A DNA stretch of 42,818 nt from Desulfobacula sp. (GTDB taxonomy: Bacteria; Desulfobacterota; Desulfobacteria; Desulfobacterales; Desulfobacteraceae): positions 1-42,818 of the forward strand of contig VMSR01000197.1 in NCBI GenBank assembly GCA_013792075.1. Direction: 5' to 3'. Below are positions 35,801 through 42,818 of this stretch, in pieces; position 1 is the stretch's first letter, and the number at the start of each line of letters is the position of its first letter. A model generated the notes under the pieces. That model made no database searches. It was not told where the DNA came from and saw nothing but the letters and a program-made list of their open reading frames with translations. The position numbers were made by a program, and so were the translations under genes.

Positions 35801-36092
35801 GACCGCTTTCAAGATGGTTGCGATAACGGATGTGATTGGCACGGACTGGAATGTCCTGTCAAACGTTGCCGCCATCATTGATCCTGCAGTGTCGGGGGTC
35901 AGTATGACCGACGGCACCACAGACGACACCTATTTTCTGATACACAACGGCACCAATGCCAGAATCTATTATTGGGACGGTGACGTCAACCTGGACGATA
36001 CTGTCAATGACACCGAACTCACACAAATGGCAGAATTAACAGCTGTCAATGATTTTACCGGTCTTGCAGACAGCCATTTTGATTTTACCTGA
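32805..36092 (+). CDS. Giant FecR-domain RTX (calcium-binding repeat) protein, probably type I secreted
   Basis: 1095 residues, acidic, no Sec signal. A FecR-like domain occupies about 5-125 (VGKVVSLQGSAQ, FQADTLVTTRGSQLEVQF, LKSPLATIGIRGTT). A Pro-Thr-Glu linker lies at about 281-325. Then come RTX nonapeptides (GGTGNDTLWG, YAGNDTLYG, GGPGNDALYG and more), which bind Ca and drive folding after export. Residues about 410-678 and 679-931 are two diverged copies of one module, with paired landmarks such as TDGWGNTD / TDGWGNSD, AMYLDSPASVNVDL / AMYLDDPGSVTVNL and TDTLTNIENAWGS / TDTLINVEDVYGS. The C-terminus (DGDVNLDDTVNDTELTQM...) has the acidic/hydrophobic look of a type I signal. No HlyB/HlyD/TolC genes are near. 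Adhesin or S-layer-like roles are possible. Confidence 0.9.
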   Translation: MPENTLSLRSVGKVVSLQGSAQASSNGEIRTLSPDSDIFQADTLVTTRGSQLEVQFLDHTSLSLGENSEISINSYVYDSEVPGNSDLLLQMTKGVFRTITGEIAEQNPDNFKLKSPLATIGIRGTTVVSEVSGVTERHGVEDIGQGHVLVVQDRMGNIQFISDPLKIIDFLENQPIGPARPLTPEERIYFQSSAPIQGADIPADTNEDDGGEDANAGGENADGQGQGDPFVTNQMAYKVLGLIDFSDIAAPVFFVADAKTRETQKDPADNAQTLFARNDPDTTTPTEPDEPVIAPTPAPAPAPTPEPTPEPTPPPAPPTPDPNNQTLYGTSAPGILSGGTGNDTLWGYAGNDTLYGDDSGDDSITGDDVLYGGDDDDRLDGGPGNDALYGEGGEDKLIGGPGNDTLDGGPFDPKNNFDSVTYQDDPAGIVGTLSYNYTTKSFAGSSITDGWGNTDILSNVSTIYGSAYNDTLTVNLTGTDDKFEGSWHLWGAAGADSLTGSANGNVFAMYLDSPASVNVDLAAGTAVDGFGSTDTLVNIRGASGSSYQDTLNGSGNDDGFIGSLANDSINGGAGDHDWVSYNWLKNSDSDFSGVNIVLETSPGTLIGTATGKNSVPADIFTDTLTNIENAWGSDFNDTITGTDGENWLGGEDGNDIINGGPGTDWLMGGKGNDTLDGGDFSGTHPKNYAVYKGDPDFNSDGNGVSVSIVYDTTSGGTFAGTTATDGWGNSDTLQNISRVIGSDFNDVLSITITELGGASDVRWYMWGMGGDDTLTGTAGERTRAMYLDDPGSVTVNLTSGTATDGWGDHDTLTNIEAVSGSNYAPSGDVLTGSANGDGFFATFGNDTIDGLASDMDWIDYSFLDGKSNFFSADVDLSTGVAKGLDSGAATLFTDTLINVEDVYGSAQADKIIGSTADNWLSGNDGNDILNGFTGGVDTLEGGAGSDQFELMEFTNPDIIKDFTITGTPDLIRFKDTAMGHSADGGTSFSSAFNGSPIDPTAFKMVAITDVIGTDWNVLSNVAAIIDPAVSGVSMTDGTTDDTYFLIHNGTNARIYYWDGDVNLDDTVNDTELTQMAELTAVNDFTGLADSHFDFT
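33685..33767 (+). repeat. Proline-rich linker repeat, 12-bp units
   Basis: Near-perfect tandem units of the ACACCCGAACCG type encode (P-T/A-P-E/A) repeats between the FecR and RTX parts of the giant protein. Such tracts change length by slippage. Confidence 0.75.
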
Positions 36093-36146
36093 TCCGGGTG
36101 TGTTGAAATTCAGGCCAAAAAGGACAACAACACAAGCCTGACACCG

Positions 36147-37352
36147 TTATACGTACTGGCCGGCACAAAATCCAGATGACCAGGCCCACTGGAGATTATA
36201 CCCTCCCAGCCACCCGGTCACATCCAAAACCTCTCCGATAAAAAAGAGCCCTGAAATCGTTCTGGCTTCCATGGTTTTTGATGAAATATGGTTGCAGTCA
36301 ACACCGCCCACAGTTACTTCAGCGGTTCTGTTCCCTTCTGTGCCGCCGGGCTTGATTTGCCATTCATGAAAGGCAGAAGCGGTCTGTCTGAGTTGATCCT
36401 GGGACAATTCGCCAATGGGCCGGTCACCAGGGGAATTGGCCAGGCGGACATCCACCAGGCGCTTTGGAAGCAATTCATAAAGAAGTGATTTCAAAAATTT
36501 TTTGGACTGTGATACCTGTTTGTTTTTCAAGGTTTCTATGAGATTGTTAAAGGGGAGCAAGTCTATGGTAATGGTTTGCCCCGGTTGCCAGTAAGAAGAG
36601 ATCTGTAAAATAACCGGACCGCTCAGTCCCCTGTGGGTGAACAAAAGTTTCTCGTTAAAAACAGCCAAAGGGCAGCTCACTTTTGCATCCACTGAAATTC
36701 CGGCCAGAGGCTGCAGAAGTGTTTTGTCTTTTGGCTGCAATGTGAACGGAACAAGGCCCGGCCGGGGCAAAACAACAGGAATGGCAAACTGCTCGGCCAC
36801 CTGGTAGCCAAAGGGCGTGGCCCCCACACCGGGAAGGGTAACGCCGCCCGTGGCAACCACCAGGGATTTTGTGTCAATTTTACCGGATTCAGTATGAACC
36901 CGGAATTGAAGCACCTCTTTCACATTTGCCTTTGACGGCAGCCGTTCTATTTTTTTCACCGGCGTGTTCATTGTGATCCTGACCTTGGCCTTACGGCATT
37001 CGGTCAGCAGCATGTCCAGAATCTGAGAGGCACTGCCGGTGCAGAAGAGCTGTCCGTGGCTGCGTTCTTCATGGGATATGCCATATGTGTCGACAAGGGT
37101 TATAAAATCCCGGGAAGTATACCGGCTGATCGCAGATTTACAAAAATGAGGGTTTGAAGAGATAAAATGATCTGCACGGATCAGTTTGTTTGTAAAATTG
37201 CATCGGCCCCCTCCGGACATCAGAATTTTTTGTCCGGGTTTCGGTCCATGATCCAGAACCAGAACTTTTTTCTCTCGGTTTCCTGCCCGGGCTGCACACA
37301 TCAGTCCCGATGCACCGGCACCGATAATGACAACATCAAAAACATCTGCCAT
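36147..37352 (-). CDS. NAD(P)/FAD-dependent oxidoreductase, HI0933/BaiN family
   Basis: 401 residues. The N-terminal Rossmann motif is VVIIGAGASGLMCAARAG, followed by the family-specific GQKILMSGGGRCNFTNK. A second nucleotide block is SLVVATGGVTLPGVGATPFGYQVAEQFAIP, and the C-terminal block is GLFFIGEVLDVTGWLGGYNLQWAWSSG. Members are flavoproteins; BaiN reduces C=C bonds of bile-acid intermediates in gut clostridia, but for most members (YhiN) the substrate is unknown and the family is found in nearly all bacteria. So I would not assign a substrate. It converges on the RTX gene. Confidence 0.94.
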   Translation of the reverse strand: MADVFDVVIIGAGASGLMCAARAGNREKKVLVLDHGPKPGQKILMSGGGRCNFTNKLIRADHFISSNPHFCKSAISRYTSRDFITLVDTYGISHEERSHGQLFCTGSASQILDMLLTECRKAKVRITMNTPVKKIERLPSKANVKEVLQFRVHTESGKIDTKSLVVATGGVTLPGVGATPFGYQVAEQFAIPVVLPRPGLVPFTLQPKDKTLLQPLAGISVDAKVSCPLAVFNEKLLFTHRGLSGPVILQISSYWQPGQTITIDLLPFNNLIETLKNKQVSQSKKFLKSLLYELLPKRLVDVRLANSPGDRPIGELSQDQLRQTASAFHEWQIKPGGTEGNRTAEVTVGGVDCNHISSKTMEARTISGLFFIGEVLDVTGWLGGYNLQWAWSSGFCAGQYV

Positions 37353-37493
37353 ATACTTTCCTTATCTTATTGCCAAAGCCTCAATTCGAGCGGCAAGTAT
37401 AGGGAGTCCCCCCTTTCATGTCAACAGGAACAAGACGAATTCCCTTGTGTCGTGTATTTTTTTATTGTATTGTAAAAAATTAAAATTAAATGA

Positions 37494-37520
37494 TCAAGAT
37501 AAGGATAATTGTGCCGATAG
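37494..37520 (+). promoter_or_regulatory. Candidate sigma-28 (FliA) promoter of the Cache protein/chemoreceptor genes
   Basis: TCAAGATA at 37494-37501, exactly 11 bases, then GCCGATAG at 37513-37520. The FliA consensus is TAAAGTTT-N11-GCCGATAA: 5 of 8 and 7 of 8 matches with exact spacing. A gene pair for chemotaxis follows, which fits flagellar-class control. Confidence 0.68.
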
Positions 37521-37643
37521 AACACGATTGGATGGGGTACAAGTCCCAGTCGAAAAACAGACTTAAATTTAAACCACCCGCCATTGTCAGAAAAGCGAAA
37601 AGATGCGTTGTTCAACAATACTTTATTCAAAGGAGAATTCTAA

Positions 37644-38114
37644 ATGAAAAAATTAGTGTGTATGGTTATGGTAATTTTTTGTGCCTATTTCGTAGTAAAC
37701 GCTTCTGCTGAGGAAATCACCAAAGAACAGGTGATTGCTCTGGTGGAAAAAACATGTACAGACATGGAAGCCGATGCAAAAGGAACCATTGAAAAAATTG
37801 CCAATGCCGAGGCGCCCTATCAGGATGCCCAGATACCGTCTTTATATGTTTTTGTATACGATACAAATGTCACCATCGTTGCCCATACCCAGAAAAAGCT
37901 GATTGGCAGAAGTTACAAGGGAAAACCGGATGTAAGGGGCAAGAATTTCAGGGACGATATTGTCAATGATGCCCTGAGCAAGGGTACCGGATGGGTTGAT
38001 TATTCCTATCAGAAACCGGATGACAAAGGGATTTTTGAGAAAACAACCTACTATAAATTGATCACTGGAAGCGATGGCGAAAAATATGTTGTTTGCAGTG
38101 GAAAATATTTATAA
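37644..38114 (+). CDS. Periplasmic single-Cache-like sensor protein
   Basis: 156 residues with a Sec signal (about 1-22, MKKLVCMVMVIFCAYFVVNASA). The mature part resembles a stand-alone Cache domain: helix EEITKEQVIALVEKTCTDME, strands SLYVFVYDTNVTIVAHTQ, then LIGRSYKGKPDVRGKNFRDDIVNDALSKGTGWVDYSY and a terminal strand KYVVCSGKYL. The F-R-D and G-x-G-W-V-D-Y-x-Y pattern is typical of Cache domains sensing small molecules, but here there is no membrane anchor or output domain. GGAGAA precedes the ATG. It lies 109 bases ahead of a chemoreceptor gene and below a FliA-type promoter, so I infer that it presents a ligand to that receptor. Confidence 0.88.
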   Translation: MKKLVCMVMVIFCAYFVVNASAEEITKEQVIALVEKTCTDMEADAKGTIEKIANAEAPYQDAQIPSLYVFVYDTNVTIVAHTQKKLIGRSYKGKPDVRGKNFRDDIVNDALSKGTGWVDYSYQKPDDKGIFEKTTYYKLITGSDGEKYVVCSGKYL

Positions 38115-38130
38115 GAGAACCAGAATCCGG

Positions 38131-38159
38131 GCAGCCCATCAGGTTTCATGATGGGCTGC
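38131..38159 (+). terminator. Strong hairpin between the Cache gene and the chemoreceptor gene
   Basis: Perfect 11-bp stem, GCAGCCCATCA with its complement, seven-base loop. No T-run follows, so it may limit read-through or protect the upstream mRNA 3' end rather than terminate efficiently. Confidence 0.5.
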
Positions 38160-38223
38160 GAAATACGGGTACCCGGATTTCGATAAAATTTGTTTTGAAT
38201 ACCGATACAAAAATGGAGGACAG

Positions 38224-39858
38224 ATGACCATTAATACCAAACTTATCACCATAGCTGTTATTGTTTTGTTCTCACTTATACTGACGGCCGGGCTAGGGCA
38301 ATACAATGTTGCGAAAATGGCCGGGACGCTGGAATTGTATCAGGAAAAAAATGAAACCCTCTTGTCGCTGTTCAAGGCATCAGAAGAATTTAACAATATT
38401 CTGGGCACATATAAGGAAGATACCATTGGTGCCATGCTGGGCGAACCTCCCCAGGAAACCTGGGATTCGATTGAAAAAAAGATTGACAAGGTTGCAGCCG
38501 AACTGGGCAAAACCGATTCCAAGAAAAGTGATGACACCTCAAAAGAGCCGTTTAAAGTATTGATCCCCCATCTGAAAAAAGGGTTTTTATCCATTGCAGA
38601 TAAAGATTCCTATGGTGCAAGCGAAATGTTCTTAAAAAATATCTCGCCCAACGCAAAAGCCATAAAAAAAAATATTGATCAAAATGTAGTAAATGCACAA
38701 AAATTATTGAAAACAAACTACGATGAAGCCTTTGCGCGGTATCGGTTTAACCGCAACATTATGTTTGCCATTGTTTCCATTGTCTGTGTCGGTATTTTTA
38801 TTTTTGTGTATATGATCGGCCATGGGATTTCAAAAAGAATCAACCATGCGGTTCAGAATGCAGAGGTAATGGCCCAGGGCGATATGACCGTCAAGACAAG
38901 GGTTGATAGTGCAGATGAAATCGGAAAGCTTGCAACCGCATTAAATAAAATGTCCTCTGGTCTCAATGGGATGTTCAAGAATATTGCCGTCAACGTGAAA
39001 ACCTTAAATTCATCCTCTGATATGATGACCTCTGTAGCGGAACAGATAAAAAACCAGTCCGAGTTGGTCAATAAAAAATCAAATACGGTTTTAACCGCAG
39101 CCGAAGAGATGAGTTCGAATATGTCATCTGTAGCGGCTGCTGCCGAAGAGTCTTCAACAAATATCAGTATGGTATCTGCAGCGGCTGAGGAGATGACTTC
39201 AACAATTAATGAGATTGCCAAAAATACTGAAAAAACACGGGAAATCAGTAATCAGGCTGTCTCCCGCGCGAAAAAAACATCTAACAATATTGATATCCTG
39301 AGCCAGTCTGCACAGAAGATTGGAAAGGTTATAGAAACCATTAATGATATTTCAGAGCAGACCAACCTGCTGGCACTGAATGCTACAATTGAGGCAGCAC
39401 GCGCCGGGGAGGCCGGAAAAGGATTTGCCGTTGTGGCCAGTGAGATTAAAAGTCTGGCAAAACAAACCGCTGAAGCCACGCTGGAAATTAAACAAAAAAT
39501 TGAGAGCATTCAGGAGTCCACACAACAAACTGTTTCTGAAGTTGAAGAGATAACCAAGGCGATTACGACCGTGAACAGCATGATCGATACGGTTGCAGCT
39601 TCCATTGAAGAACAATCTGCAACCACTAAAGAAATCGCCGCCAACGTCACACAGGCAGCCCAGGGGATTCAGGAAGTAACCGAGAAAGTGTCCCAGAGTT
39701 CAACAGCCGCCAGTGACATTGCAAAAGACATCGCAGATGTGAATCAATCATCAAACGAGATGTCAAATAGCAGTTCCCAAGTCAATACCTGCGCAGGCGA
39801 TTTGGGCCAGTTGTCCTTGGAGCTCAAAAAAATTGTAGATCAGTTCAAGATTGTATAA
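38224..39858 (+). CDS. Methyl-accepting chemotaxis protein
   Basis: 544 residues. TM1 about 7-24, a periplasmic helical sensor domain about 25-177 (four-helix-bundle type, no Cache fold seen), TM2 about 178-198, HAMP about 199-250, then the cytoplasmic signalling coiled coil. The hairpin tip that binds CheA/CheW is [21 protein letters not shown] and following (about 375-420), with EQ/EE pairs suitable for CheR/CheB methylation on either side. No C-terminal pentapeptide tether is present. GGAGG lies five bases before the ATG. The adjacent periplasmic Cache protein may act as its ligand-binding partner. No che genes lie in the window. Confidence 0.96.
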   Translation: MTINTKLITIAVIVLFSLILTAGLGQYNVAKMAGTLELYQEKNETLLSLFKASEEFNNILGTYKEDTIGAMLGEPPQETWDSIEKKIDKVAAELGKTDSKKSDDTSKEPFKVLIPHLKKGFLSIADKDSYGASEMFLKNISPNAKAIKKNIDQNVVNAQKLLKTNYDEAFARYRFNRNIMFAIVSIVCVGIFIFVYMIGHGISKRINHAVQNAEVMAQGDMTVKTRVDSADEIGKLATALNKMSSGLNGMFKNIAVNVKTLNSSSDMMTSVAEQIKNQSELVNKKSNTVLTAAEEMSSNMSSVAAAAEESSTNISMVSAAAEEMTSTINEIAKNTEKTREISNQAVSRAKKTSNNIDILSQSAQKIGKVIETINDISEQTNLLALNATIEAARAGEAGKGFAVVASEIKSLAKQTAEATLEIKQKIESIQESTQQTVSEVEEITKAITTVNSMIDTVAASIEEQSATTKEIAANVTQAAQGIQEVTEKVSQSSTAASDIAKDIADVNQSSNEMSNSSSQVNTCAGDLGQLSLELKKIVDQFKIV

Positions 39859-39867
39859 AAGCCAAAG

Positions 39868-39898
39868 GCCGGCCTGAAGACTCTATTCAAGCCGGTCT
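39868..39898. terminator. Candidate shared terminator of the chemoreceptor and antiporter genes
   Basis: A roughly 12-bp stem (GGCCGGCCTGAA with TTCAAGCCGGTC, one mismatch and one wobble) with a seven-base loop spans the gap between the two convergent stops. T-rich sequence follows in the minus direction. Confidence 0.5.
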
Positions 39899-41703
39899 GT
39901 TCCATGGGTTGCAGCTGGTTTCAGCAGATAGACAATCGACCAGCCGGCTTCGGGTACAACTCGGTTGTCAGGGGAAAAAACATGCAGCCTATTGTTCGGA
40001 TCCACCGCAAACAGGGACAGCGCTCTTGTCCCATGTTTCTTGTTAAATAAATCCAAAGTGAACTTTTCCGTCAGCTTTGTGGTGATAATTTCCCCGTTTT
40101 GTGAAAGAGCGGAAGCCAGGCTGGGATATGCGGTCATTTCGCTGAACAAAATTTTTCCACGATTCTGCATGGACATTCGCTCGGAATTTTTTTGGTTATT
40201 TTTGAGCCGGGAAGGCAGGAGATAGATATCATCTGCACCAAGCTCCATCCGGTAATGGAGCGCCGCGGCCGCATTGTCTGTTTCATTGGGGGACATTGCC
40301 AGAATCCCGCGGATGCCAACCAGATGGATATGCCGTTCGGCATGCTCTGAAATGGGATGGCCGAAATATGTCGGCAGCCCATCCCTTTTTGCCTTGGAAA
40401 CCTGCTCCCAGCTGGTGTCGGCCAGCTGGACCTGGAACCCAAGCGCCATCAGGGCTTTCCCGACCGCACGCGCTACCACGTTGGCCCCGATAATCACAAA
40501 ACCATTGGGTATGGGCTCGGCAACCTTGAGCCATAGGGCTATGGGCCTTGCCGTAATGCTTTGCACAATCACTGTGGAAATGATGATGAAAAAAGTCAGC
40601 GGCACCAGTACAGAGGCATCTGGAAATCCTGCTTTTTCAAGCTGAACCGAAAACAGGGCCGAAATGGCGGCGGCCACAATCCCCCGGGGGGCAATCCACG
40701 CCAGCATGTGCCGCTCCGGCCAGGTAAGGCTGGAACCGATACAGGAAACCATGATGTTCATTGGACGGGCCAGAAATTGAATCGCCACAAACAGGAAACC
40801 CATGCCCCAGCCGAGGTTGATCAGCTCCCGGAGATCGAGCCGGGCGGATAGCATCACGAAAAGCACAGAGATTAGAAGAATGCTGATGTGTTCCTTGAAA
40901 TCCAGAATATCGCCTATGGGGACATCTTTCATGTTGGCCAGCCAAATGCCCATGACCGTCACTGTAACCAGGCCGGACTCGTGCTGCAGGTGGTTGGAAA
41001 ATACAAAAACGCCCAACACCAGGGATATGGCAAAAAGATTGTGTAAAAATTCGGGTATCCAGTGTCGCCGGATCGCAAGGCCGAACAGATACCCGGCAAC
41101 AACGCCGATCAACGAACCGATACCCAAAAGCTTCAAGAACAGAACCATGGTATGGGCCAGAGCCTGCTGGCCAGAACCTGCAATGATGAATTCATAGGCC
41201 AGGACCGCCATGGCCGCCCCAATGGGATCGATGAGGATGCCCTCCCATCGCAGGATATTGGAGATTCGGGCATTCGGTCTGATCGTGCGCAGCATGGGCA
41301 CGATAACGGTGGGCCCGCTGACGGCCGTTATCGCCCCTAAAAGTATGCTGATCTGCCATGACAGTCCTAGTCCGTATCTGGCCGCAAATGCTGTTATCGC
41401 CCAGGTAACCAGCATTCCGAAAGAAACCATGTTCTGAATCACCCTTTGAAGGCCGCGGATTTCATTAAAATTCAAGGTCAGGCTTCCCTCAAACAAAATG
41501 AGGGCAACAGACATGGACACGAAGGGGAAAAAAAGATCCCCCATCAGCTGGTCCGGATTTAACAGGCCCAATACCGGTCCGGCCAGGATTCCAGTAATCA
41601 GAAGGAAGACAATTCCAGGGACTTTCACCCGCCAGGCCAGCCACTGGCAAGCGGCGGCTGCAATCAATACCAGTGAAATGGATATCAAAATGCTTTCATT
41701 CAT
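39883..41703 (-). CDS. CPA1-type Na+/H+ (or K+/H+) antiporter with TrkA-N domain
   Basis: 606 residues from ATG 41703 (MNESILISISLVLIAAA), with CAGGAAAA upstream; the open frame to 41736 is less likely. About 12-13 hydrophobic segments fill the first 400 residues. The ion-path motif is in ILRWEGILIDPIGAAMA, and APRGIVAAAISALFS is a conserved NhaP-like helix. A cytoplasmic regulatory Rossmann domain follows (VIIGANVVARAVGKALMALGF, then YFGHPISEHAERHIHLVGIRGILAMSPNETDN), of the TrkA-N type that binds NAD(H) or another nucleotide, and then a TrkA-C-like tail. The glycine motif is altered (GANVVA). Role: pH and cation homeostasis in the inner membrane. Confidence 0.92.
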   Translation of the reverse strand: MNESILISISLVLIAAAACQWLAWRVKVPGIVFLLITGILAGPVLGLLNPDQLMGDLFFPFVSMSVALILFEGSLTLNFNEIRGLQRVIQNMVSFGMLVTWAITAFAARYGLGLSWQISILLGAITAVSGPTVIVPMLRTIRPNARISNILRWEGILIDPIGAAMAVLAYEFIIAGSGQQALAHTMVLFLKLLGIGSLIGVVAGYLFGLAIRRHWIPEFLHNLFAISLVLGVFVFSNHLQHESGLVTVTVMGIWLANMKDVPIGDILDFKEHISILLISVLFVMLSARLDLRELINLGWGMGFLFVAIQFLARPMNIMVSCIGSSLTWPERHMLAWIAPRGIVAAAISALFSVQLEKAGFPDASVLVPLTFFIIISTVIVQSITARPIALWLKVAEPIPNGFVIIGANVVARAVGKALMALGFQVQLADTSWEQVSKAKRDGLPTYFGHPISEHAERHIHLVGIRGILAMSPNETDNAAAALHYRMELGADDIYLLPSRLKNNQKNSERMSMQNRGKILFSEMTAYPSLASALSQNGEIITTKLTEKFTLDLFNKKHGTRALSLFAVDPNNRLHVFSPDNRVVPEAGWSIVYLLKPAATHGTDRLE

Positions 41704-41772
41704 TTTATTTTTTTCCTGCACGTTGTAACAGATCAAAATATGCCGCCCCCGTGAACTATTGAATCAGCTTTG

Positions 41773-42309
41773 TTATCCATTCTCCGGATCTTTTTTTAAA
41801 TCCTGCTTAATAATTTGAAGCATTTTATTCCGTATGACACCACTAAACGGTTTGATAATCATCCAGTACAAACCAAAAGTGACTTTAGCTGATGGCGTCA
41901 TGCATAATATTCTTGTCTCGGTGCTTAGTCGGACTTGATTTGAATTAAGTTCTTCGAGATAAAAATTCCAGACAACTTTTACTCTTGCCGAAGTCGTATC
42001 GTTTATAAAATCATAAGGGCTCGTAATTGGTTCAATCTTATATCGTGCCCAAAATCCTATCAGGTTCTCTATAGGGCTGTTTTCTTCGATAGTGGTAAAC
42101 CCAATATCTGAAATAAAATCTTGCAGGTGCATCCTTTTTGTGGGCAATCCTCTGATTTTGAATAACCACCGGATAAGATTTGATTTTGATAAATCAAAAT
42201 TTCTTGCTTTTTCATACACGTTATCAATAGAATTATTTATGATAGTCTCATGATATTCGTTGAACGAATATTTTGGTAAATACTTATCAATCAATTTTTG
42301 CGTAATCAT
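41773..42309 (-). CDS. SRPBCC-like hypothetical protein, AT-rich
   Basis: 178 residues, starting MITQKLIDKYLPKYSFNEYH, no signal peptide. The order of elements suggests a START/polyketide-cyclase-like (SRPBCC) fold: an early strand with 'HETIINNSIDNVYEKARNF', central strands (FWARYKIEPITSPYDF, ARVKVVWNFYLEEL, QVRLSTETRILC) and a long C-terminal helix (IIKPFSGVIRNKMLQIIKQD). Such proteins bind hydrophobic ligands; none is indicated here. TTGAGAA precedes the ATG. It is clearly more AT-rich than its neighbours, and it is not in an operon, so recent acquisition is possible. Confidence 0.7.
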   Translation of the reverse strand: MITQKLIDKYLPKYSFNEYHETIINNSIDNVYEKARNFDLSKSNLIRWLFKIRGLPTKRMHLQDFISDIGFTTIEENSPIENLIGFWARYKIEPITSPYDFINDTTSARVKVVWNFYLEELNSNQVRLSTETRILCMTPSAKVTFGLYWMIIKPFSGVIRNKMLQIIKQDLKKDPENG

Positions 42310-42645
42310 AATTTCTCAATATTTTCAGCGTTGATTGTCTATTGTGAACCATAAGGTTACCCGTTTTTTCTGTATAACTCCGCTTGTCGGGTAATACCCA
42401 ACCAGTACCAGATAGAATTTGATTTGACAACGGATTTTGGGTAGTGTTATGCCATTTTATAATAGTATAACACCTCAATTTGAGTGATAAACAGCCAATC
42501 GGATAATTCCAAATGATAAAAATGATTCAGGCTTTTTCTGGGAAAACAGGGCGTGCATCAGGAAAAACGGATCAAAGCATTGATTGGTTCCGGCTAAGGG
42601 TGTATTTTGTAAATCAGCAATCATATCATGGAGAGGCGGTACCCT
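42310..42645. other. 336-base intergenic region between divergent genes
   Basis: AT-rich. A 63-codon minus frame at 42287-42478 overlaps the SRPBCC start and looks like chance. Inverted repeats lie at 42355-42398 (GGTTACCCG / CGGGTAATACC) and 42444-42473 (GTGTTAT / ATAACAC). TTGACA at 42424-42429 is a possible -35 for the right-hand gene, but no convincing -10 pairs with it. Confidence 0.5.
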
Positions 42646-42818
42646 ATGGCTATTTTTGGAAAAAATGGATTTATCTGGAAACAGGAGGTTGCCTTTGCCA
42701 AGAAACTTCTTGTGTGGAAATATGAACAATCCGGTACCGCTTTGCCCGGGGAGGCAGCCATATCTGCCCATGCCGAAAAAGTTGTGGCGGATGCCCATTG
42801 CATTGCCAAAAAAAGCGG
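42646..42818 (+). CDS. Unknown protein, 3' end cut off by the right window edge
   Basis: Open frame from ATG 42646 to the last base: 57 complete codons, no stop. GGAGAGG at 42630-42636 lies nine bases before the ATG, a good ribosome binding site. The product starts MAIFGKNGFIWKQEVAFAKK and continues with LLVWKYEQSGTALPGEAAIS, then AHAEKVVADAHCIAKK. It is soluble and helical-looking, with no recognised domain. Composition returns to that of the core genome. Overlapping frames in this stretch lack such a start site. Confidence 0.62.
   Translation, partial: MAIFGKNGFIWKQEVAFAKKLLVWKYEQSGTALPGEAAISAHAEKVVADAHCIAKKS

Noticed and set aside
36110-36141. TCAGGC / GCCTGA repeat between the RTX gene and the flavoprotein gene as a terminator
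   Set aside because: Six-pair stem with a 20-base loop and no T-run; too weak to call.
37525-37560. Hairpin-like GATTGGATGGGG / GTCCCAGTC segment as a riboswitch
   Set aside because: Pairing is patchy and it matches no riboswitch consensus I know, including the GEMM c-di-GMP type.
38201-38208. ACCGATAC as a second FliA -10 before the chemoreceptor
   Set aside because: The spacing to TAAAATTT is two bases short, and the start of transcription would fall on the ribosome binding site.
42287-42478. 63-codon minus-strand frame at the right end
   Set aside because: Overlaps the start of the SRPBCC-like gene and has no ribosome binding site or recognisable sequence.
42513-42725. 70-codon plus-strand frame overlapping the last gene
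   Set aside because: No ribosome binding site, whereas the overlapping frame at 42646 has a good one and runs to the window end.

Overview
The gene content (about 30 genes) and the base composition of the core point to a Gram-negative anaerobe of the Desulfobacterota, most likely a Desulfobacterales-type sulfate reducer. I infer this from the mix of a TAXI/fused TRAP transporter, a 600-residue acyl-CoA dehydrogenase, an soluble-type molybdoenzyme, a KamA-family radical SAM enzyme and a FecR-RTX protein. No 16S gene is present, so the placement is an inference.

Layout. (1) 1-2404 is the right end of an integrated element: a markedly AT-rich gene leaving the window at its left edge, an excisionase-like HTH gene overlapping a tyrosine recombinase, and then a tRNA-Phe (2413-2488, minus) whose 3' end faces the recombinase. 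This is the classic layout for integration at a tRNA 3' end. (2) 2560-12412 is mostly housekeeping: rsmE, a PseC-like aminotransferase, an unknown gene followed by valS and nadC, a response regulator with a GGDEF domain, lepA, and a HAD phosphatase. (3) 11600-16942 is a Ugp-type ABC importer: ugpB-ugpA-ugpE-HAD on the minus strand and ugpC divergent, with a terminator-like hairpin between ugpB and ugpA. (4) 16955-21122 is a tight three-gene minus-strand operon, ATP-grasp ligase, KamA-family radical SAM aminomutase and M20 peptidase. The aminomutase lacks the aspartates that bind lysine in lysine 2,3-aminomutase. I consider this the best candidate for an undescribed pathway here (a beta-amino-acid conjugate). 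(5) 21575-27722 is a TAXI TRAP binding protein, a fused TRAP permease, a degenerate universal stress protein and a cytoplasmic-looking molybdopterin oxidoreductase, apparently one transcription unit. (6) 27740-32659 holds a DUF2147 periplasmic protein, a TetR regulator with a perfect 26-bp palindrome on its promoter, a DmdC/ACAD600-like acyl-CoA dehydrogenase and an aldehyde dehydrogenase. (7) 32805-36092 is a 1095-residue FecR-RTX protein with a large internal duplication. (8) 36147-42818 holds a BaiN/HI0933-family flavoprotein, a periplasmic Cache-like protein with a good sigma-28 (FliA) promoter followed by a chemoreceptor, a CPA1 antiporter with a TrkA-N domain, an SRPBCC-like AT-rich orphan, and the start of an unknown gene cut by the right edge.

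How they work together: regions 3 and 5 are nutrient importers with associated cytoplasmic enzymes; region 6 is acyl-CoA/aldehyde oxidation with its regulator; region 8 contains a chemosensory pair probably expressed with the flagellar regulon. No CRISPR array, insertion sequence, rRNA or complete secretion system was seen.
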